From positions 1-64,000 of the forward strand of contig JACRDA010000276.1 of the NCBI GenBank assembly GCA_016212965.1: a stretch of DNA of 64,000 nucleotides. The letters run 5' to 3'. Below, in pieces: positions 1 to 9,819 of the stretch. Source of the DNA: Myxococcales bacterium. GTDB lineage: Bacteria > Myxococcota_A > Polyangia > Polyangiales > Polyangiaceae. The notes below the pieces were generated by a model that had not been told where the DNA came from, did no database searches, and saw only the letters and a program-made list of their open reading frames with translations. Both the position numbers and the translations under genes were made by a program. Position 1 is the stretch's first letter. Each line of letters begins with the position of its first letter.

Positions 1-240
1 AGCGGCGGGAGCGGCGCGGGCTGTGCCGCGGCGTGACCCGCGAAGAGCCCGCACGCGGCAGTGACGATGGCCGTTACCTTGCGCCTCATGATGACGTGTA
101 TGATCCGGCTCGGGCCGGCGGGGCGGAGGGCGAGCTCCGGACCAGGCGGCGCGAGCCACGCTCGCACCCGCGCCCGAAAGGGTCAAGAGGGCTCGCCGCG
201 CAAACCGCGGCGCGGGACCGGCAGCACGGCAAGGACGAGA

Positions 241-265
241 GCAGGCAAGATGGCAAGCAGGCAAG

Positions 266-272
<7 letters not shown>
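241..272. repeat. 16-bp tandem duplication across the phoH-like start
   Basis: Two adjacent 16-base units, at 241-256 and 257-272, differ only in their last two bases. Each contains gcaagATGGC, so there are two ATGs 16 bases apart, at 250 and 266. They lie in different frames and only the second opens the PhoH-like gene. No other gene could be supported in bases 1-240, although a frame open from the window edge ends in TGA at 34-36 and may be the tail of an upstream gene. Confidence 0.7.
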
Positions 273-1357
<1,085 letters not shown>

Positions 1358-1362
1358 AGCGC

Positions 1363-3333
1363 ATGACGGCCGAGATCGCCCTCGAGACACCGACCCTGGT
1401 CGCCGACCCCATGGCGGGCATCGCGGCGGCGCTCTCGGCCGACCCGCGCCTCGACGGCGAGCAGATCACCCAACCGCACCCGCTGCTCGTCGTGGTGCGC
1501 GACAGCGGGCGCCTCGTCATCCTCGCGCCGGCGGCGGTGTGGGAGCGCGGCCGCCAGATCCTGCGCCCCTTCGCGCGCCACTTCGGCCTCGCGCAGGCCG
1601 CGCTCGTGCTCGTCGGCGAGCCCAGCCGGCGCAGCCTCGACGAGGCCCTGCACCGCGGGCTCACGGCGACGGTGTCGGCGCGGCCCAGCGTGGACGAGCT
1701 CTACGTGGCGATTCACAACGCCTTCGAGCTCATCTCGGCGCGCCAGCGCTCCGAGAGCCGCGGCCGCTGGCTCAACCGCTACCGCTACGAGCTCGGCGAG
1801 CTCATCGAGATCGCGCAGGCCATCACGACCGAGCGCGAGATCGACAAGCTGCTCGCGCTCATCCTCGCCAAGAGCCGCTTCATCACCGACGCCGACGCCG
1901 GCAGCATCTACGTGGTCGAGGGCGACGACCCGGACGTGGCGCGCCGCACGCTGCGCTTCAAGATGAGCCAGAACGACACGATGCCGTTCGAGCCCGGCGA
2001 GTTCACGATGAAGATCAGCACGCGCTCGGTCGCGGGCTACGTGGCGCTGCACAAGAAGACGCTCAACATCGCCGACGCCTACATCCTGCCGCCCGAGTCG
2101 CCCTACACCATCGACCGGAGCTTCGACGAGGCGACCGGCTACCGGACCAAGAGCATCCTCTGCACGCCGCTCTTGTCGCGCAAGGGCGACATCCTCGGCG
2201 TCATCCAGCTCATCAACCGGAAGCGCGAGCAGGGCGCGAAGCTCGTGTCGCTCGAGGCCATGCCCGACCAGGTCATCGCCTTCGACCAGCGCAGCGAGGA
2301 GCTGCTCTCGACGCTCTCGAGCCAGGCGGGCATCGCGCTCGAGAACGCCATCCTCTACGCCGAGAACCAGCGCATGCTCGAGGGCTTCGTGCGCGCCAGC
2401 GTCGAGGCCATCGAGCAGCGCGACCCGACGACGAGCGGTCACAGCCGGCGCGTGGCCGCGATGACCGTCGGCCTCGCGCAGGCGGTCGACCGCAGCGAGA
2501 CCGGCGTCTACCGCGAGGTGCGCTTCACCGCCGACGAGCTGCGCGAGCTCGAGTACGCCTCGTTGCTCCACGACTTCGGCAAGATCGGCGTGCGCGAGCA
2601 GGTGCTCGTCAAGGCCAAGAAGCTCTACCCGCACTCGCTCGAGGCGCTCGAGCTGCGCTTCGGCCTCGCGCACCGCGCCGTCGAGGTCGACGTGCTCGGC
2701 CGCAAGCTCGCGGCCTGCGCGCGCGGCGACCACGAGGCGGTGGCGGCGCTCGACCTCGAGCTCGAGCGGCGGCAGCGCGAGCTCGCCGAGGCCCTGGCCG
2801 TCATCGCCGAGGCGAACGAGCCCAAGGTGCTCTCGGGCGGCGACTACGCGCGCATCGAGCAGCTCGCGCGCGAGGTGTTCGTGGACCCGAAGGGCACCGT
2901 GCGGCCGCTGCTCACCGAGCAGGACGTGACCTCGCTCATGGTGTCGCGCGGCTCGCTCACGGCGACCGAGTTCGACGAGATCCGGAGCCACGTGGTCCAC
3001 ACCTTCCAGTTCCTGTCGCAAATCCCCTGGGGCCGGAAGTTCCGGCGCGTGGCGCACATCGCGGGCGCGCACCACGAGCGGCTCGACGGCACGGGCTACC
3101 CGCACCGCCTGCGCGCGAGCGAGATCCCCGTGCAGTCGAAGATCATGACCGTGAGCGACATCTTCGATGCGCTCACGGCCGCCGACCGGCCCTACAAGCG
3201 CGCCGTGCCGGTGGCGCGCGCCATCGACATCCTCCACATGGAGGTGCAGCAGGGGCACGTCGACGGGGAGCTCGTGCGGGTGTTCGTCGAGAGCCGGCCG
3301 TGGACCGCACTCGCGGACCCGCCGGTGGACTAG
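1363..3333 (+). CDS. GAF and HD-GYP domain phosphodiesterase
   Basis: A 656-aa putative cyclic-di-GMP phosphodiesterase. The order is an N-terminal region of about 130 aa that may be a degenerate receiver, a GAF domain (about 150-330) and an HD-GYP domain (about 340-640). Visible motifs are [19 protein letters not shown] (the HD pair), [11 protein letters not shown] (GYP signature) and [15 protein letters not shown] helical insertion of roughly 120 aa separates the HD and GYP parts. The start has GGAGAGGGG just upstream and follows the PhoH-like stop by 5 bases. The last 32 codons plus about 25 bases of 3' flank are duplicated near 17.07 kb. No transmembrane segment is seen, so it is probably a cytoplasmic sensor acting with the EAL protein at 19.3-20.0 kb. 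Confidence 0.93.
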   Translation: MTAEIALETPTLVADPMAGIAAALSADPRLDGEQITQPHPLLVVVRDSGRLVILAPAAVWERGRQILRPFARHFGLAQAALVLVGEPSRRSLDEALHRGLTATVSARPSVDELYVAIHNAFELISARQRSESRGRWLNRYRYELGELIEIAQAITTEREIDKLLALILAKSRFITDADAGSIYVVEGDDPDVARRTLRFKMSQNDTMPFEPGEFTMKISTRSVAGYVALHKKTLNIADAYILPPESPYTIDRSFDEATGYRTKSILCTPLLSRKGDILGVIQLINRKREQGAKLVSLEAMPDQVIAFDQRSEELLSTLSSQAGIALENAILYAENQRMLEGFVRASVEAIEQRDPTTSGHSRRVAAMTVGLAQAVDRSETGVYREVRFTADELRELEYASLLHDFGKIGVREQVLVKAKKLYPHSLEALELRFGLAHRAVEVDVLGRKLAACARGDHEAVAALDLELERRQRELAEALAVIAEANEPKVLSGGDYARIEQLAREVFVDPKGTVRPLLTEQDVTSLMVSRGSLTATEFDEIRSHVVHTFQFLSQIPWGRKFRRVAHIAGAHHERLDGTGYPHRLRASEIPVQSKIMTVSDIFDALTAADRPYKRAVPVARAIDILHMEVQQGHVDGELVRVFVESRPWTALADPPVD

Positions 3334-3358
3334 CGCGCGCGGGCGGGAGAGAGCGCGC
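3234..3358 (+). repeat. Parent copy of duplicated HD-GYP 3' end
   Basis: The last 32 codons of the HD-GYP gene (ATG at 3238 to TAG at 3331-3333) and the following GC-rich flank reappear at 17065-17187. The coding part shows two substitutions and no length change. The flank ends in gagagagcgcg in both copies, after which the sequences diverge, here into a G-rich tract. Confidence 0.85.
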
Positions 3359-3398
3359 GGGTGTGGGTGCGGGAGCGCGCCGCGGCCAGAAGGACGTC

Positions 3399-3453
3399 AT
3401 GCTCCGCATCTACACGGGTTGCCCGACGTCGTGCTGCACAGCGTGAGTTGACC
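3399..3453 (+). pseudogene. Possible N-terminal scar of a four-helix-bundle gene
   Basis: A good Shine-Dalgarno-like GAAGGA precedes an ATG that opens MLRIYT and then runs into a short nonsense frame. In the neighbouring frame the same bases read DVVLHSV. One net frameshift would give MLRIY...DVVLHS, which resembles the start of four-helix-bundle (S23/IVP-like) proteins as I remember them from Polyangiales. A second MLRIY start occurs at 7484. The assignment rests on memory of the family and a very short stretch, so it is tentative. Confidence 0.3.
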
Positions 3454-3483
3454 TGGCGAACCCACCGGCGATACGTTGGGCTC

Positions 3484-4527
3484 ATGAGCGCGCCATCCTC
3501 GTGGGGTCGGGATCGAGTCGGAAACGCTCTTCTCGGTGGACTCTTCGTGTGGATGTTGGCGACGCCGGCCTGCAGCGGCGGCGGCGAGGTGCCGCCGGTG
3601 TCCGTCCCGGCAGTGCCGTGCGCTGGTGACCCGTGGTCCGACGACGTTTGCATCCAGGGCGGTGAGTTCACGATGGGGCACGAGGCGCTGCCGTACGAGC
3701 CACCTGTGTGCGCCCCAGGCGAGGTCTGCGGCCCCGGGAACCCGCCACCGAAGGACTTCGTGCCGCCACACAAGGTGAAGCTCAAGCCGTTCTTCATCGA
3801 CCGCTATCCCGTCACGAACGGGCAGTACAAGAAGTGCTTCGACGCTGGAATGTGCCCAGGTGATTGCGAACCTGGCGGATGCCAGGGCGGCTTCTTCGAC
3901 GTGTACCACATGACGGACCCGCTGCTCGCCGCCTACCCCGTGGCGACCGTGACCTTCGCGGGGGCCGACGCGTACTGCCGCTGGGCGGGTAAGCGCTTGC
4001 CGACCGAGGCGGAGTGGGAGCGCGCGGCTCGTGGTCCCGAGTCGTTCGATTATCCGTGGGGCAACGACGCACCCGACTGCACGAAGTACACGTGCGACCC
4101 GGGTCCGGCTCCGTTCGGCTGGTCGTTCTATTGGTTCCTACCCGTTGGGACAAGCCCCGGCGACGTGTCGCCAGAGGGCGTGCACGAGATGGTGACCAGC
4201 GCCGTAGAGGTCGTGCACGACCTGTACGACCCGTTCTACTACGAGTCGTCGCCGTACGAGGACCCTCAAGGCCCGTCGAACGTGTGGACAGTCAGCCACG
4301 CGGCTCGAGGCGATCTCTTTCTGCGGGGCTGGGTCGCGGGGAACATCGTGTTCAACGGGGTCCGGTCACCGCTTCCCGCCTGGGTGCGCGATGGGTCGTG
4401 GTCCGCGTCCGGTGTCCGATGCGCCCGCAGCGACGACGGTGCACCGGCGTCGCGGGAGAATTTCCATCGGCTCAGGCAGAGAGTGCTTCTCGGCGGCCGC
4501 CTGTCCCCGCGCACGGGTGCGCCATGA
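3484..4527 (+). CDS. SUMF1/FGE-fold lipoprotein
   Basis: A 347-aa exported lipoprotein. Its signal peptide has the core LLGGLFVWMLA and lipobox TPAC, with Cys about 24 residues from the ATG. The body has the formylglycine-generating-enzyme (sulfatase-modifying factor) fold signatures: GGEFTMG, FFIDRYPVTNGQYKKCF, RWAGKRLPTEAEWERAARG, YPWGN and GVRCARSDDG. In myxobacteria such surface proteins are often non-enzymatic, and I cannot assign catalytic cysteines here. The start at 3484 is chosen because the signal peptide begins there; the upstream frame is G-rich low complexity. The last four bases overlap the next start (ATGA), so the two genes are coupled. Codons are visibly more A/T-ending than in the flanking genes. 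Confidence 0.88.
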   Translation: MSAPSSWGRDRVGNALLGGLFVWMLATPACSGGGEVPPVSVPAVPCAGDPWSDDVCIQGGEFTMGHEALPYEPPVCAPGEVCGPGNPPPKDFVPPHKVKLKPFFIDRYPVTNGQYKKCFDAGMCPGDCEPGGCQGGFFDVYHMTDPLLAAYPVATVTFAGADAYCRWAGKRLPTEAEWERAARGPESFDYPWGNDAPDCTKYTCDPGPAPFGWSFYWFLPVGTSPGDVSPEGVHEMVTSAVEVVHDLYDPFYYESSPYEDPQGPSNVWTVSHAARGDLFLRGWVAGNIVFNGVRSPLPAWVRDGSWSASGVRCARSDDGAPASRENFHRLRQRVLLGGRLSPRTGAP

Positions 4528-5843
4528 CGGCCTCGGTGAGCTTCCACGCGGCGCGCCGACTGCTTGGCGGCGCCCTCTTGCTCACCCTCGCGGCTGGCGC
4601 GGTATGCCGCCAGCAAAACGACGGCCCTGGAGACGTGCCGCCTGGTGGCGACTGTGCGGTACCCGCCGATATGGTTGCGACGATCGCTCCGGTTGCTGCG
4701 GAGTACTGCACGTACAGCCTCTCTCAGCCGGATACCTGTGCGTGCGGCGACGCGCAAGGGCCGCTGCCGCCTGATGTGATCCTGCCCTACGGCGACAGCT
4801 CAATCCTGCTCGGCTGCCACCAGGACGTCGGCGACCTCGGGATCAGGTACGTCCATGAGTCTTGCGCCCTCATCGCCGAGGTCTCGGGACCCGTGGTGTG
4901 GGACTACAACCCCCCGGGAGACGACGACGATCGCGTCTACGCGGTATGCCCAGAGCCAGGCTCCATGCGGGTGGACCCGTGGACCGGTCCACCCACTGAG
5001 CTCCGCACCCAGGGAAGCTTCATGGCGCCCGCGACACTGCTCGGGTCCATGCACATCGAGATCCAGGATTGTCGCTGGTACGATGGCGTGTACGCCTTCG
5101 AACGGCACGTGCTCGACGACACCGACAGTACTTACTCGTTCGGGTCACGGCCGACTTTTGGTGACCAGTTGGCTGTTGCGGGCGACTGGGTGGCGGACTT
5201 CAACCACAACGGAACCGAGAGGGAAGAGGCACACGCCGAGATCCACGAAGCGCGGATGCTTGCGAAGGTGCAGCGCGTGAACGCCATCGACGACATGCAT
5301 TACGTTGCACTCACAAATGGGTTTTTCGCCAGCGACAGCCCACAACAGGAAAGGCTGCATCTCGACATACCCATCCCGCGATCTCAGGACCCGCTATTCA
5401 ACAAGCTCACCTGCGAACTGATATCCGTTGGATACGGCGTGGCGCCCTCATGTGGCACCAAGTCGGGTGTTCTCGTCAAGCCGGTAAGCGCCAACAGCGC
5501 GCTGGGAACTTGCACGGTGGAGCTCACGCGCAACGATGCGGTGGCCCCCAACGATTACAACTGCACCGACACGTGCAGCGATTTGCTCTACCCGGACGAT
5601 CCTGCGTTCTGTGACAGCGTGCACTTCATGTCGCCCGTCCGTGCCGAGTGGAAGGATCCTGCCGACTTGTGGATGTGCAACTCGTGCGCATGTGACGATC
5701 CCTCGGCGCCTGGAGCGCACATCACGGCTCCGGTACAAGGCTGTGCCCAGGCAGGGCTGGATCCGAACAATCCCGACCACCAGGCGATCGCGTGCGCCCA
5801 GGTGTGCGGGGTACGTTCTGCGGCGGGTCGCCAGCGTGCGTGA
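4524..5843 (+). CDS. Secreted Cys-rich protein, N-terminal part of a frameshifted gene
   Basis: A 439-aa product with a signal peptide (LLGGALLLTLAAGAVC) and many cysteines; I recognise no domain in this half. The start overlaps the preceding stop as ATGA. Near its end the frame reads CAQVCG and then an arginine-rich tail to TGA. One base added to the GGGG run at 5808-5811 would continue it into the frame that opens at 5792 (CGGTFCGGSPACVIGQCHPP), giving a single secreted protein of about 860 aa. This points to a real frameshift mutation or a homopolymer sequencing error. Codon use is A/T-richer than in the neighbouring genes. Confidence 0.7.
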   Translation: MTASVSFHAARRLLGGALLLTLAAGAVCRQQNDGPGDVPPGGDCAVPADMVATIAPVAAEYCTYSLSQPDTCACGDAQGPLPPDVILPYGDSSILLGCHQDVGDLGIRYVHESCALIAEVSGPVVWDYNPPGDDDDRVYAVCPEPGSMRVDPWTGPPTELRTQGSFMAPATLLGSMHIEIQDCRWYDGVYAFERHVLDDTDSTYSFGSRPTFGDQLAVAGDWVADFNHNGTEREEAHAEIHEARMLAKVQRVNAIDDMHYVALTNGFFASDSPQQERLHLDIPIPRSQDPLFNKLTCELISVGYGVAPSCGTKSGVLVKPVSANSALGTCTVELTRNDAVAPNDYNCTDTCSDLLYPDDPAFCDSVHFMSPVRAEWKDPADLWMCNSCACDDPSAPGAHITAPVQGCAQAGLDPNNPDHQAIACAQVCGVRSAAGRQRA

Positions 5844-7123
5844 TCGGTCAGTGTCACCCGCCCACATCGGGCGGGACTGCCACCCTGATCGCGCCCTCGG
5901 CATGCGATCCGTTCGCACCGCCCCCGATGGTTCGCGTAGCGGCATCCGGTGACTACCACCTCACGATTCGAGGCGCCGACGATGGTAGCGGCGGTCCAGT
6001 TTCCTCTGTCATCTACACGCTCGGCGAGGAGGCGGCTGTCGGCGCGGTTGCCGGCGATATGCGCGTCAACGTGGGCACCGCGGAGGCCACAGCCGCAATT
6101 GATATCGCGGAGACACGCATCTTTCCGGCCGACGTCGCAATCGGCGACCTTGCCATGACCAGCGCCGTTGTGAGTACTGCCGAGCGCCCGTTCGGGCACT
6201 TCACGACCGACACGGTGTTTTCCGTGCCCGCAGGCGTCGGCGTGCTCGTAGCTCGCGCCAACCTGAACGGTGAGCTGATTGGCGTCAACGTCGTCAACCC
6301 CGCCCCGTATATCGGAACGTTCGACCTGGCCGCCCGGACCTTCTCGTTCAGCATACAAGCGAGCAGCGGCGGCGATAGCACGGATCCAGACAGCCAGACC
6401 TCCATCGTGGCGTCTCTCTACGGCGTGATCGACAACGTGCCACCAGTGGCGGACGCTGGCGGCCCAGCGCGCACAGTGGAGTGCGCCTCGCACACCACGA
6501 CGCCCGTCGTGCTCGCCGGCCAGGGGTCCTACGATCCGGACGCTGGCGACTCGATCACGCACTACCAGTGGTTCACCTCTCTGGGCGGCCCCGTAGGCAA
6601 CCATCCGGAGGAGGCTGTTGCGTTGCCCTTCGGCAAGTCGCTCTTCGTGCTTCATGTGTATGACCTCGACCTCAGTGCGGCTCAGACGCCTCTCGAGGTG
6701 AACGTGGTGGACACGACCCCGCCCACCCTCGACGTCGAGCCCACGTCGTTCTGTCTGTGGCCGCCGGACCATCGGCGGGTGCGGTTCCATCTTGGGAGCG
6801 ACGTCAGCGCCGTCGCTGGCGACATCTGCGACCCGGCGCCCACGGTGCGAATTACTTCGGTGTCCAGTGATGAGGCGGACAATGGGATCGGCGACGGGGA
6901 CGCCACCGGTGACATCGCGTTTGGCCCCATCGACTTCTGCGTTCGTCGGGAACGGGCGGGTACCGGGGACGGTCGCGTCTACACGGTCACGATCGAGGCG
7001 CGGGACTTCTCTGGCAACACCACGGTGAGGGAGGTCCGAGTGGCGGTGCCACACGACCACGAGCCGGGCTGTGCGGGGAAGACTGCCGGAACGGTCATCG
7101 GTGACGCCGACCCCTGCCATTAG
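5792..7123 (+). CDS. PKD/HYR-like C-terminal part of the frameshifted surface protein
   Basis: A 443-codon frame that overlaps the end of the previous one and probably has no start of its own. The listed GTG at 5792 is only the first possible start codon. It continues the cysteine-rich sequence, then a segment without recognised homology. A PKD-like Ig domain follows (VADAGGPARTVECASH, LAGQGSYDPDAGDSITHYQW), then an HYR/Ig-like module (DTTPPTLDVEP, WPPDHRRVRF, VTIEARDFSGNTT). Such Ig-type modules are typical of large exported adhesin-like proteins in myxobacteria. There is no anchor at the C-terminus. Confidence 0.65.
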   Translation: MRPGVRGTFCGGSPACVIGQCHPPTSGGTATLIAPSACDPFAPPPMVRVAASGDYHLTIRGADDGSGGPVSSVIYTLGEEAAVGAVAGDMRVNVGTAEATAAIDIAETRIFPADVAIGDLAMTSAVVSTAERPFGHFTTDTVFSVPAGVGVLVARANLNGELIGVNVVNPAPYIGTFDLAARTFSFSIQASSGGDSTDPDSQTSIVASLYGVIDNVPPVADAGGPARTVECASHTTTPVVLAGQGSYDPDAGDSITHYQWFTSLGGPVGNHPEEAVALPFGKSLFVLHVYDLDLSAAQTPLEVNVVDTTPPTLDVEPTSFCLWPPDHRRVRFHLGSDVSAVAGDICDPAPTVRITSVSSDEADNGIGDGDATGDIAFGPIDFCVRRERAGTGDGRVYTVTIEARDFSGNTTVREVRVAVPHDHEPGCAGKTAGTVIGDADPCH

Positions 7124-7188
7124 GACGGGCGGGAAGCGCCAAGTCGGGCAAGGCCGCCGCGAATCGTCCATTCCAGGACTCAACAGCG

Positions 7189-7483
7189 CGTCGGGGCGGG
7201 CGCCTGCGCCCTGCTCATCTACCTGCACCTCTTCACCGATCTGCTCGGCAGCGGGCGCAAGATCTACATCCAGTTCCTCTTGCTCGCGGGCGCGATCTCG
7301 CTCGGCGGCGTGGTGCTCGTCACGCAGTCGTTCGCGCGCGCCTGCGTGGCCTGCAAGAGGCCGCTCGAGTCGACGAGCCTGTGCGTGCTGGCGGAGTGGG
7401 AGGGCTGGCACTGCGAGCTCGCGCAGAGCGGTCACGGGCCTGCGCTCGGGGGGGCTCGCGCAGGCGCCCGTGCCGCCGCCCGG
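7189..7483 (+). pseudogene. Truncated duplicate of the 2-TM CxxC protein gene at 29717
   Basis: This stretch is highly similar to about 29761-30066 and encodes the same YLHLFT, LLGSGRKIYI, AGAISLGGVVLVTQSFARAC and CKRPLESTSLC. The 5' end is missing, together with the start and first residues. The G-run at 7448-7454 has 7 bases where the parent has 6, which shifts the frame. The 3' third, with the second CxxC, is missing. The homology stops exactly at the ATG of a short MLRIY frame (7484), so this is a recombination scar. Confidence 0.85.
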
Positions 7484-7546
7484 ATGCTTCGCATCTACCC
7501 GGTCCTCTTGCAGCTCGCTCGCGACCTTCAGCCGTCCTTGCGGTAG
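7484..7546 (+). pseudogene. MLRIY-type N-terminal remnant (possible four-helix-bundle gene)
   Basis: Twenty codons, MLRIYPVLLQLARDLQPSLR, end in TAG. The pattern MLRIY followed by an amphipathic helix resembles the first helix of four-helix-bundle (S23/IVP-like) proteins as I remember them from Polyangiales. The rest of such a gene (the AEG-type loop and later helices) is absent. It abuts the truncated duplicate that ends at 7483. Confidence 0.4.
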
Positions 7547-7599
7547 CTGGCGAGCGGCTCCGACGTGGCGATGGCCCCGCGCGCGGTATAGGGTGCGGC

Positions 7600-8547
7600 G
7601 TGGCCCTTCGAGGAGCGGCAGCATGGGCGCGGGCGATCGCGGTCGTTGCGCTCTCGGCGACTGCGTGCCGCCAAGGGCCGCAGGGGCGGGGGGACGCGCT
7701 CGCGCCGCGACCGATCGCGACGTCGGCGCCGGCGCCGACGGCAGGGCCGAGCGCAGCGCCGAGTGTAGCGTCGAGTGCAGCGCCGAGCGTCCTTCCACCG
7801 GAACCGCTTCGCGAGCCCAGACCCGCCGGTGCGGTGCACGTGTGGTGGGCCGACGGCGCTCGTGGCGAGGACCGTGCGCCCTTTCGCTTCTTCGCCTTCG
7901 CGCTCACCGCGGAGGCAGCCATCGACCCAGGTCGCACGCGCGTGCTGCTCGCCACGAGCGACGTGGCGCACGGACTCGGCGACCTGCCGAATCTCGCGTT
8001 CGTCGAGCGCGACCTCGCGACCGGCAAGACGATTGCCGAGACGCCCGTCCTGACGGCACGCGAGGTGGGGGACACGGGTGCCGACAACGTGAGCGACGTC
8101 GGCCCCGCAGGGGACGAGCTCGCGCGCAAGGTGAGCGAGCGGCTCGTGGCGCTCGACGGCAAGCTCGCCGCGGAGGGCTGGCAAGTGCTGCCGCGCTGCC
8201 AGGCGCCCCCGAAGCTCGCCTCGTACGAGCTCGTGGGCCACAGCGAGGCCGAGGCGATCGCCGCGCTCACGGTGCCGCACACGTGCCCCGAGGGCTCGGT
8301 GTCGCTCGTCGGAGAGTGGCTGACCGTGCGCGGGTCCGCCGGCGCCGTGCTCCTCCGCCAGCGCGTTCCGGTCGCTCCCCCCGCGCCGGAGGATCCCGCG
8401 ACGTACATCCGCTCGATCGCCAGCGCCTGGCTCGACCCCGCGCGTCAGGCGCTGGTCGTGCGCGTCGTCTTCACCCGTTGCTGTGCCGGCGGCGACGCGG
8501 AGGGTCCCGCGGACGAGTGGTGGGTGCGCAAGCTGCGCGCGCCATGA
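7600..8547 (+). CDS. Hypothetical lipoprotein
   Basis: A 315-aa protein of unknown function. The GTG at 7600 is chosen because it gives a signal peptide (ALRGAAAWARAIAVVALSATAC) with Cys 23 as the likely lipid site. A Ser/Ala/Pro-rich linker of about 45 residues follows. The remainder is a soluble domain (starting GAVHVWWADGARGEDRAPFR) with no motif I recognise and a CC pair near the end (FTRCCAGGDAEG). It stands alone, downstream of the shard region and upstream of hairpin repeats. The surrounding frame extends further upstream into shard sequence, so the start is uncertain. Confidence 0.72.
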   Translation: MALRGAAAWARAIAVVALSATACRQGPQGRGDALAPRPIATSAPAPTAGPSAAPSVASSAAPSVLPPEPLREPRPAGAVHVWWADGARGEDRAPFRFFAFALTAEAAIDPGRTRVLLATSDVAHGLGDLPNLAFVERDLATGKTIAETPVLTAREVGDTGADNVSDVGPAGDELARKVSERLVALDGKLAAEGWQVLPRCQAPPKLASYELVGHSEAEAIAALTVPHTCPEGSVSLVGEWLTVRGSAGAVLLRQRVPVAPPAPEDPATYIRSIASAWLDPARQALVVRVVFTRCCAGGDAEGPADEWWVRKLRAP

Positions 8548-8564
8548 GTCGAGGCCGGCCCGCG

Positions 8565-8656
8565 GTTCCCCCTTGGGGAACTTCGAGCGTGGATGGTTGG
8601 CCGGCCCGGAGCCATCCCCCTCGGCAGTTCCCGAAAGGGGAACTGCAGCGGGAGAT
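8565..8656. repeat. Pair of REP-like palindromes
   Basis: Hairpin A has a 7-bp stem (GTTCCCC 8565-8571 with GGGGAAC 8575-8581, loop CTT). Hairpin B has an 8-bp stem (CAGTTCCC 8625-8632 with GGGAACTG 8638-8645) inside an imperfect outer arm, catccccc...gggagatg. Both belong to the families seen at 17187-17411. Neither has a T-tract, so they are not typical intrinsic terminators, although they lie just behind a stop codon. Confidence 0.85.
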
Positions 8657-8667
8657 GCAGCGCTCTC

Positions 8668-8765
8668 GTGCGGGAGCGTGAGCGCGTGCGGGAGCGTGAG
8701 CGCGTGCGGGTGGGGGTGGGGGAGCGCGTGCGGGGGCGTGAGCGGGAGGGTGCGGGGGCGAAGGG
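8668..8765. repeat. G-rich low-complexity tract with 18-bp units
   Basis: Two exact 18-base units (gtgcgggagcgtgagcgc) lie at 8668-8685 and 8686-8703, followed by degenerate versions and runs of GGGGG. The leader gctctcgtgc just before the tract also follows the last palindrome of the 17.2-17.4 kb array, so palindrome plus G-tract looks like one module. No gene is supported from 8548 to 8863. Confidence 0.75.
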
Positions 8766-8863
8766 AGGTCTCCACCGCTCGGGCCAGGCCAGCCGGGGTT
8801 GGAAGGGCCCCGTGAGCCCCGTGAGGGCACGCCACGCCACCGCGTCGACCGCGATGGATTCGA

Positions 8864-9403
8864 TCAACCCTGGCATATGGGGTGACTCGAACAATCGGTG
8901 CAGCCGCAACCCTCGTTGACCGGGTCGCACAGGCCGTCGTTGCTGCAATGGGACGTGCACCACGCGTCCGTGTCGCAGCTCGGGCACACGCAGTCCGAGA
9001 CGGCGTTGTTGCCGCTGTCCGTGCACTGCACGTGGCAGCCGAGGCAGCCGCACTCCGCCGCCAGCGTCGGGTCGCAGAGTGTGTCGCTGATGGCAACGGT
9101 GTCGCACGCCAGGGTGCTGGTGCTGGTGGTGCTCGTGGTGGTGCTGGTGGTGGAGCTGGTCGACGTCGTCGTCGTGGAGCCGGTGGTACCGCCCCCCGAG
9201 GCGCCCGACCCTCCGCAGTCGCAGGTGCTCCAGCCGCTGGCGTCGGCTCTGCACGTCTGCGCGCCGTCACACTGGCCTGGACCGAGGCACGCCCTCGTGT
9301 CCCCTTTGATGCACAGGCCGCCTGCCTCGTCCTGGCCACAAGCCGCGCCGATCGCGAGGTACGCGGTGGCGGTGATCCATAGCAAGTGCAGTCTCGTCGA
9401 CAT
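8864..9403 (-). CDS. Cys-rich lipoprotein with Ser/Thr linker
   Basis: A 179-aa exported lipoprotein. The signal peptide is MSTRLHLLWITATAYLAIGA with lipobox GAAC. An N-terminal domain with CIKGDTRACLGPGQCDGAQTC is joined by a linker of about 30 residues made almost only of Ser and Thr to a second Cys-rich domain (CDTVAISDTLCDP, CGCLGCHVQC, CVCPSCDTDAWC). The start has GGAGGAAC upstream. The function is unknown; the disulfide-rich modules on a flexible linker suggest a surface binding protein. Upstream at 9539-9555 are two CATTAC boxes one helical turn apart. Confidence 0.82.
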   Translation of the reverse strand: MSTRLHLLWITATAYLAIGAACGQDEAGGLCIKGDTRACLGPGQCDGAQTCRADASGWSTCDCGGSGASGGGTTGSTTTTSTSSTTSTTTSTTSTSTLACDTVAISDTLCDPTLAAECGCLGCHVQCTDSGNNAVSDCVCPSCDTDAWCTSHCSNDGLCDPVNEGCGCTDCSSHPICQG

Positions 9404-9538
9404 GACGTTCCTCCGGTATCGGTCGATCTTGGTAAGAAGCTCGCGGGCGACCGCTGGCAGCTACTGACAGGCGCTCACCGAGCTCTGCGCCGCCACTCAA
9501 GGTGTGCTCGCAGCGTACGGGCCGACGACCCCGAGCAC

Positions 9539-9555
9539 CATTACAGCCCATTACA
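9539..9555 (-). promoter_or_regulatory. Tandem CATTAC boxes upstream of a Cys-rich lipoprotein
   Basis: CATTACAGCCCATTACA holds two CATTAC hexamers repeated with a 10-base period, about 135 bases upstream of the start at 9403. The same arrangement, CATTAC-N4-CATTACA, recurs at 15321-15337. Equal spacing on one face of the helix suggests an activator or repressor site. The protein that binds is unknown. The rest of the 9404-9819 gap holds nothing else I can support. Confidence 0.4.
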
Positions 9556-9819
9556 GCAGCCCCTCACAGACATGCCGTTAGGGAAGCTCGGGGCTGCAGG
9601 GCGGCGTGTTCCTTGAGGAATCCGTGCGACGGTCGGCCGCAGGACCGCGGTCGCTGGGCCGGTGCACGGGGCCTGAAACGTTGGGATGGCGCACGGCCCG
9701 GCGGACACGCGATCGCGACCGCGAGCCGCGGCGTCGCGCTCGCTCTCGGCGGGTCTGGACGATCGCGGCGTCGATCCGGCGCTGGCGCTCGCGAGTGTCG
9801 CGGCCCTGCTGGAGCGGTG

